Shown in pieces: positions 6,580-9,717 of a stretch of DNA of 9,717 nt; positions within the stretch are counted from its first letter, which is position 1; the number at the start of each line of letters is the position of its first letter. The notes under the pieces are model-generated. The model saw only the letters and a list, made by a program, of their open reading frames with translations, did no database searches and had not been told where the DNA came from. Source of the stretch: CAYWGR01 sp964458015 (GTDB lineage: Bacteria > Planctomycetota > Planctomycetia > Pirellulales > Thermoguttaceae); NCBI GenBank assembly GCA_964458015.1, contig CAYWGR010000200.1:1-9717 (forward strand), given 5' to 3'. The position numbers were made by a program, and so were the translations under genes.

Positions 6580-7497
6580 TTGCGATTATTATCTTGTGAA
6601 TGCTGCAACCAAGAACATCCCATGAGCGAATCGTTCGACCTCCGAGGTCGGACGTTATGTTCAACATGCTGCGATTCGTTTGTAGAAGAAAAAGGCACGC
6701 AAATTTTGTCATCCCTCGTCCGCCATGTAGATCCAACGATCTGCACGCATTGCGGAGCCGACAACGGGGACGTGGCTTGTGAAAAAATACAGCATCGGGC
6801 TTTCTGCCCGAGCTGTGTGAGCTTTTTCCGCAATCGCCCTTATCCCCGCTGGGTTCAAATGTTCTTTTTGGCGCTGGCGATTTTGGTTTTGATCTCCTTT
6901 GGATGGAACTGGCGATTCTTCCAAGGTCATTTTGAAGCCAAGGCAGCGTTCGCGGCAATTGATAATGGAGATATGGCCGAAGCCGTAACCCAGATGTCTG
7001 CTGCCGCGGCCCATGTGCCAGAGTCACCGGATCTGCGGCAGTTGTCGTTTTTCTTCGAGGGATTGTTGTATTTGAACGACGATTGTGAGAAAGCTGAAGG
7101 CTGCTTCCAGAAATGCACCCAATTACCCCCGGAATACGGCGTATCGTATTTGCGGCAAAGAGCCGCCGCGGGTGCGGCCTTTGATCGAAAGGACTACGAT
7201 CGTTTTCTGCAAATTGCCCAAGAAATGGCAAATGAAAGTCCCCAGGACGCAACCGCACAAGCTCAAGTTGCCTCGGCGTTAGCTTGTCTTTATGCCTTGC
7301 GAGGCGACGCCGAATTTCGCCGTCAGGCTGAAGCAAAGCTGGAAGCAGCCAAAGCCATCGACAAGCAGGCTATTGAAGAAACACGTTATGAAGAGCGGAT
7401 TCGCCATCGTTTGCAAACCCGCGAAATCATCGACACGAAAGAGTATTTTCGACGTTTTCCCGACGCTCCGGCACCCTTAAAACAGACAAAAACATAA
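6580..7497 (+). CDS. Double zinc-ribbon, single-helix membrane protein with TPR-like C-terminal region
   Basis: Function unknown. From the TTG start the protein has 305 residues. Two tandem zinc knuckle pairs have identical geometry: C6-x2-C9-x17-C27-x2-C30 and C55-x2-C58-x17-C76-x2-C79, each able to bind one zinc. One hydrophobic helix follows at about 92-109 (VQMFFLALAILVLISFGW). After it comes an all-helical region of about 170 residues with TPR/Sel1-like periodicity (FEAKAAFAAIDNGDMAEAV; FFFEGLLYLNDDCEKAEGCF; GAAFDRKDYDRFLQIAQEM) and a charged tail. The zinc ribbons are probably cytoplasmic and the TPR part outside, which is inferred from the basic residues before the helix (FRNRPYPR). 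Start choice rests on the ribosome-binding site and on keeping C6/C9; ATG 6622 would destroy the first ribbon. The stop overlaps the next start (TAATG), so the two proteins are likely made together. By eye, base composition is more AT-rich than in neighbouring genes. Confidence 0.75.
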   Translation: MRLLSCECCNQEHPMSESFDLRGRTLCSTCCDSFVEEKGTQILSSLVRHVDPTICTHCGADNGDVACEKIQHRAFCPSCVSFFRNRPYPRWVQMFFLALAILVLISFGWNWRFFQGHFEAKAAFAAIDNGDMAEAVTQMSAAAAHVPESPDLRQLSFFFEGLLYLNDDCEKAEGCFQKCTQLPPEYGVSYLRQRAAAGAAFDRKDYDRFLQIAQEMANESPQDATAQAQVASALACLYALRGDAEFRRQAEAKLEAAKAIDKQAIEETRYEERIRHRLQTREIIDTKEYFRRFPDAPAPLKQTKT

Positions 7498-8045
7498 TGA
7501 TTATTCCTGGCTTTCTCATTACGCTTGCCACCTTCCCCGGCGTTATCGTTCACGAAGCGGCGCACATGTTTTTTTGCAAACTTCGACACGTGGCCGTGTT
7601 CGACGTGTGTTTCTTTCGCATGGGCGACCTCATGGAGTCGAATTCGCCGGCGGGATATGTCGTTCACGAAGAAATCGACAACTTTAACACCGCCTTTTTA
7701 GTTTGCGTCGGCCCCTTGCTGATCAATTCGGCCTTATGCATATTGATTTGTTTGCCTGCCTTTATGCCATACCGGGTTTTCCATATCGAACATCCGCTAT
7801 CCTACTTCCTGCTTTGGCTAGGCGTTTCGATCGGCATGCATGCGTTCCCCTCGACACAGGATGCGCAGAATTTGTTCGCACATGCCAAGAAAGCGATTAA
7901 AACACTGCATCCCTTGGCGATTTTGAGCTTTCCGCTCGTGCTCTTAATCTTTGTGGCGAATATCCTATCCCTATTTTGGGCTGATTATTTGTACGGCATC
8001 GCCCTGGGAATCGGATTGCCGGAACTGATTTTCCAATCACTTTGA
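7497..8045 (+). CDS. Polytopic membrane protein with HEAAH zinc-metalloprotease motif (M50 or DUF3267-like)
   Basis: A 182-residue protein with about five hydrophobic segments (near 2-18, 66-89, 103-117, 140-161 and 164-180). HEAAH (19-23) lies in the first helix, as in intramembrane site-2 proteases and related putative zincins, giving two zinc-binding histidines and the catalytic glutamate. HAFPSTQDAQNL (115-126) offers D122 as a possible third ligand, the position filled by an aspartate in M50-type enzymes. GPLLIN (72-77) resembles the second conserved segment. The loop with FDVCFFRMGD and AGYVVHEEID looks like a family-specific conserved stretch. If active it would cleave a membrane or membrane-near substrate. 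The start ATG overlaps the stop of the zinc-ribbon/TPR gene by one base, so that protein may be its regulator, adaptor or substrate. Metal-binding geometry is inferred, not shown. Confidence 0.8.
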   Translation: MIIPGFLITLATFPGVIVHEAAHMFFCKLRHVAVFDVCFFRMGDLMESNSPAGYVVHEEIDNFNTAFLVCVGPLLINSALCILICLPAFMPYRVFHIEHPLSYFLLWLGVSIGMHAFPSTQDAQNLFAHAKKAIKTLHPLAILSFPLVLLIFVANILSLFWADYLYGIALGIGLPELIFQSL

Positions 8046-8097
8046 TAGCGCGATCACAAAGTTTTTTCACGACGAGATAGACTCGCTCTATTCACAG

Positions 8098-8140
8098 GGC
8101 GGCAGGGCCGCCAACCAATACGAGCTACCGCTCGGTTGGC
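8098..8140. terminator. Hairpin cluster in the convergent spacer, possible bidirectional terminator
   Basis: Two GC-rich stems: GGCGGC (8098-8103) with GCCGCC (8107-8112), loop of three; and GCCAACC (8110-8116) with GGTTGGC (8134-8140), enclosing an inner stem GAGC (8122-8125) / GCTC (8130-8133). The two share bases 8110-8112, so only one can form fully. A weaker stem ATAGA/TCTAT lies at 8077-8091. They fill the 127-base gap between the convergent protease and helicase genes. Neither side has a clear T-tract, so termination is inferred from position. Confidence 0.5.
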
Positions 8141-8172
8141 TTCGATTCGCTCCCGCTGGTCGCTAGGCTTTG

Positions 8173-9717
8173 TTATAATACTTCATGGTCTTTGTGGTTA
8201 GTAATACAGGCTGCCTCGACCACCTGTTGGCATGGGGGCAACGAAGCTAAAAACAGCTTGCCGTAGGGTTTCGTGCGAATCCGAGGATCGAGAATCACCA
8301 CCATGCCTGTATCTTGGTTGGTGCGAATCAAGCGGCCGAATCCCTGTTTCAGTTTGATGATCGCCTCGGGCAATTGGTAATCGCGGAACGGATTACCGCC
8401 TGCCTCGCGGATCGCATCGAGCCGCGCTTCCAGCAGCGGGCGGTCGGGCACGCTGAATGGCAATCGGGTGATAATCACGTTTTGCAGGGCATCGCCCGGC
8501 ACGTCCACGCCCTGCCAAAAACTATCGACCCCAAACAGCACCGACCGTGGATTCTCTTTGAACAATTCCAGCATCCGGCTCCGGGGCATCCCTTCCGCCT
8601 GGCTGTAAAGCGTCAGGTTTTGCTCGACGAGCCACGGCGTCAGCGCCGACGCCGCCCGACGCATCATTTCATAGCTTGTGAACAGCACGAACGCTCGCCC
8701 CTCGCTTTGGGCCACGTAACGGCGGATCATGTCGATGGCCATCCGTTCATAACGCTTCGGATCGCCGCTGGGGTCCGGCATTCCGCTTGGCAGCACGATC
8801 CGCGCCTGGCGACGATAATCGAAAGGGCTGCCCAAACAAAGTGTTTCCGCCTGCAAGAGCCCAATCCGCGATTGAAAGAACTCGAACGATGGTTTTCCGC
8901 CGCCGGAACTGCCGGTCGCCAACGTCGCGCTGGTCAGGATCGTAGTCGGCACTTGGCTGAAGAGATGCTCGCGCAGAACGGGCCCCACGTCGATCGGAGC
9001 CGCCGCCAAGGTGATCCGCAACCGGCTGCGGCTGAAATTTCCGTCCACCCAATAGACCGCATCGGTCAATTGCTGGTCAACCCAGTCATCAATGCCCTTG
9101 GCCAACCCATCCAGCCGATTGGCGGCTGCCGAAAAATCCTGGCGTTCCTCGGGCTGCTGGATCTGCTTGGCATGACGCCGTAGCATGGCGACAAGCTGCC
9201 GCAAGCTCTCGCTAAGCGTATTACGGACGATGCCCGGTGTTCGGACTCGTCCGTTGCCCTTCGGCTGGGCCGACAACCATGCCGCCACGCTCTCGAAGAA
9301 ATCGGCCGCACGCTCGCGGCACTCCCAAACTTGCTGTTGCGCCTCGCGTAGTTTGTGATGCACCAACAGCCCTCGGTTGGTCCGATCGTTATAGAGCTTA
9401 CGCAGCGTGTACTCGATCTGACCGTTTGTTATGCTCAATCCCAAATGGTCGCCGGCGACGGCCTCGATCGTATGGGCCTCGTCAAAAATCACCACCTCGT
9501 ATTTCGGCAACATACTCACGCCGTCGCGCCGCAGGGCCAAGTCGGTAAAGAACAGGGCGTGGTTTACCACAAGTATCTGCGCATGCTGCATGCGCCGCCG
9601 GGCTTTGTAGTAGAAACATTGGTTATACATCGGGCACGCCCGGCCCATGCAGTTGCCGTGATCGCTCGAAACTTCGTCCCAAACGCTCGGCATCGGGCGG
9701 AAATCAAGATCGGCCAG
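8173..9717 (-). CDS. dinG: DinG/XPD-family (Rad3-related) iron-sulfur DNA helicase, N-terminally cut by window edge
   Basis: A superfamily 2 ATP-dependent 5'-3' helicase that unwinds forked DNA, R-loops and unusual structures in repair. The frame is open to the right edge, so 514 C-terminal residues are visible and the Walker A part lies outside. Three cluster cysteines, C23-x4-C28-x5-C34 (in GNCMGRACPMYNQC), match the C194/C199/C205 spacing of E. coli DinG. VVNHALF and the DEAH box (VIFDEAH, 79-82) follow. Later motifs are TSATLATG (~262), AFVLFTSYEMM (~343), DSFWQGVDVPGD (~398) and motif VI KQGFGRLIRTNQDTG (~457). The insertion between the DEAH box and TSATL is the arch domain. The last codons give the TATAAT string at 8174-8179, which is coding. 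Paralogue choice (DinG or YoaA) cannot be settled without the N-terminus. Confidence 0.92.
   Translation of the reverse strand: MADLDFRPMPSVWDEVSSDHGNCMGRACPMYNQCFYYKARRRMQHAQILVVNHALFFTDLALRRDGVSMLPKYEVVIFDEAHTIEAVAGDHLGLSITNGQIEYTLRKLYNDRTNRGLLVHHKLREAQQQVWECRERAADFFESVAAWLSAQPKGNGRVRTPGIVRNTLSESLRQLVAMLRRHAKQIQQPEERQDFSAAANRLDGLAKGIDDWVDQQLTDAVYWVDGNFSRSRLRITLAAAPIDVGPVLREHLFSQVPTTILTSATLATGSSGGGKPSFEFFQSRIGLLQAETLCLGSPFDYRRQARIVLPSGMPDPSGDPKRYERMAIDMIRRYVAQSEGRAFVLFTSYEMMRRAASALTPWLVEQNLTLYSQAEGMPRSRMLELFKENPRSVLFGVDSFWQGVDVPGDALQNVIITRLPFSVPDRPLLEARLDAIREAGGNPFRDYQLPEAIIKLKQGFGRLIRTNQDTGMVVILDPRIRTKPYGKLFLASLPPCQQVVEAACITNHKDHEVL

Noticed and set aside
6545..7336. 263-codon minus-strand frame over the zinc-ribbon/TPR gene
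   Set aside because: The plus strand has the regular cysteine spacing, a membrane helix, a promoter and a ribosome-binding site; the minus frame has none of these.
8174..8179. Perfect TATAAT box
   Set aside because: It is formed by the last codons and stop of the helicase gene, has no -35 partner, and points into that gene on the plus strand.
8314..9183. 289-codon open frame antisense to the helicase
   Set aside because: The opposite strand encodes clear DinG motifs over the same span.

Overview
The window reads as bacterial chromosome, most likely from a planctomycete (Planctomycetota, perhaps a Pirellula-like lineage). This is an inference from gene style: a PilT retraction ATPase beside a membrane-anchored GspE/PilB-like protein with broken catalytic motifs, weak ribosome-binding sites, and spacers with short tandem repeats. 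No rRNA or marker gene confirms it. A run of ten N at 3493-3502 shows a scaffolded draft assembly.

Layout. At the left edge (2-115, +) is the Fis-type DNA-binding end of a probable NtrC-family sigma-54 activator. From 6354 down to 125 six genes lie on the minus strand. In transcription order they are hisF, pilT, the GspE/PilB-like pseudo-ATPase (interrupted by the N gap), a CvpA-like membrane protein, a second small membrane protein of unknown function, and 5-formyltetrahydrofolate cyclo-ligase. The last three are tightly packed. The first three are separated by 72-, 128- and 273-base spacers that hold low-complexity repeats or a long inverted repeat.

On the plus strand, divergent from hisF, is a two-gene unit (6580-8045). 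The first gene encodes two zinc ribbons, one membrane helix and a TPR-like helical region. The second, overlapping it by one base, encodes a polytopic membrane protein with an HEAAH zinc-metalloprotease motif. The shared upstream region has a plausible promoter, a strong ribosome-binding site in front of a TTG start, and several G/C tracts. At the right edge (8173-9717, -) is a DinG/XPD-family iron-sulfur helicase, cut by the window end and convergent with the protease gene across a hairpin-rich spacer.

How they work together. HisF (histidine/purine link), the cyclo-ligase (folate one-carbon pool) and DinG (DNA structure resolution) are housekeeping genes. PilT and the pseudo-ATPase look like a motor pair, one active and one probably structural. 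The best candidate for an undescribed system is the zinc-ribbon/TPR protein coupled to the membrane metalloprotease: a possible sensor or adaptor with its protease.
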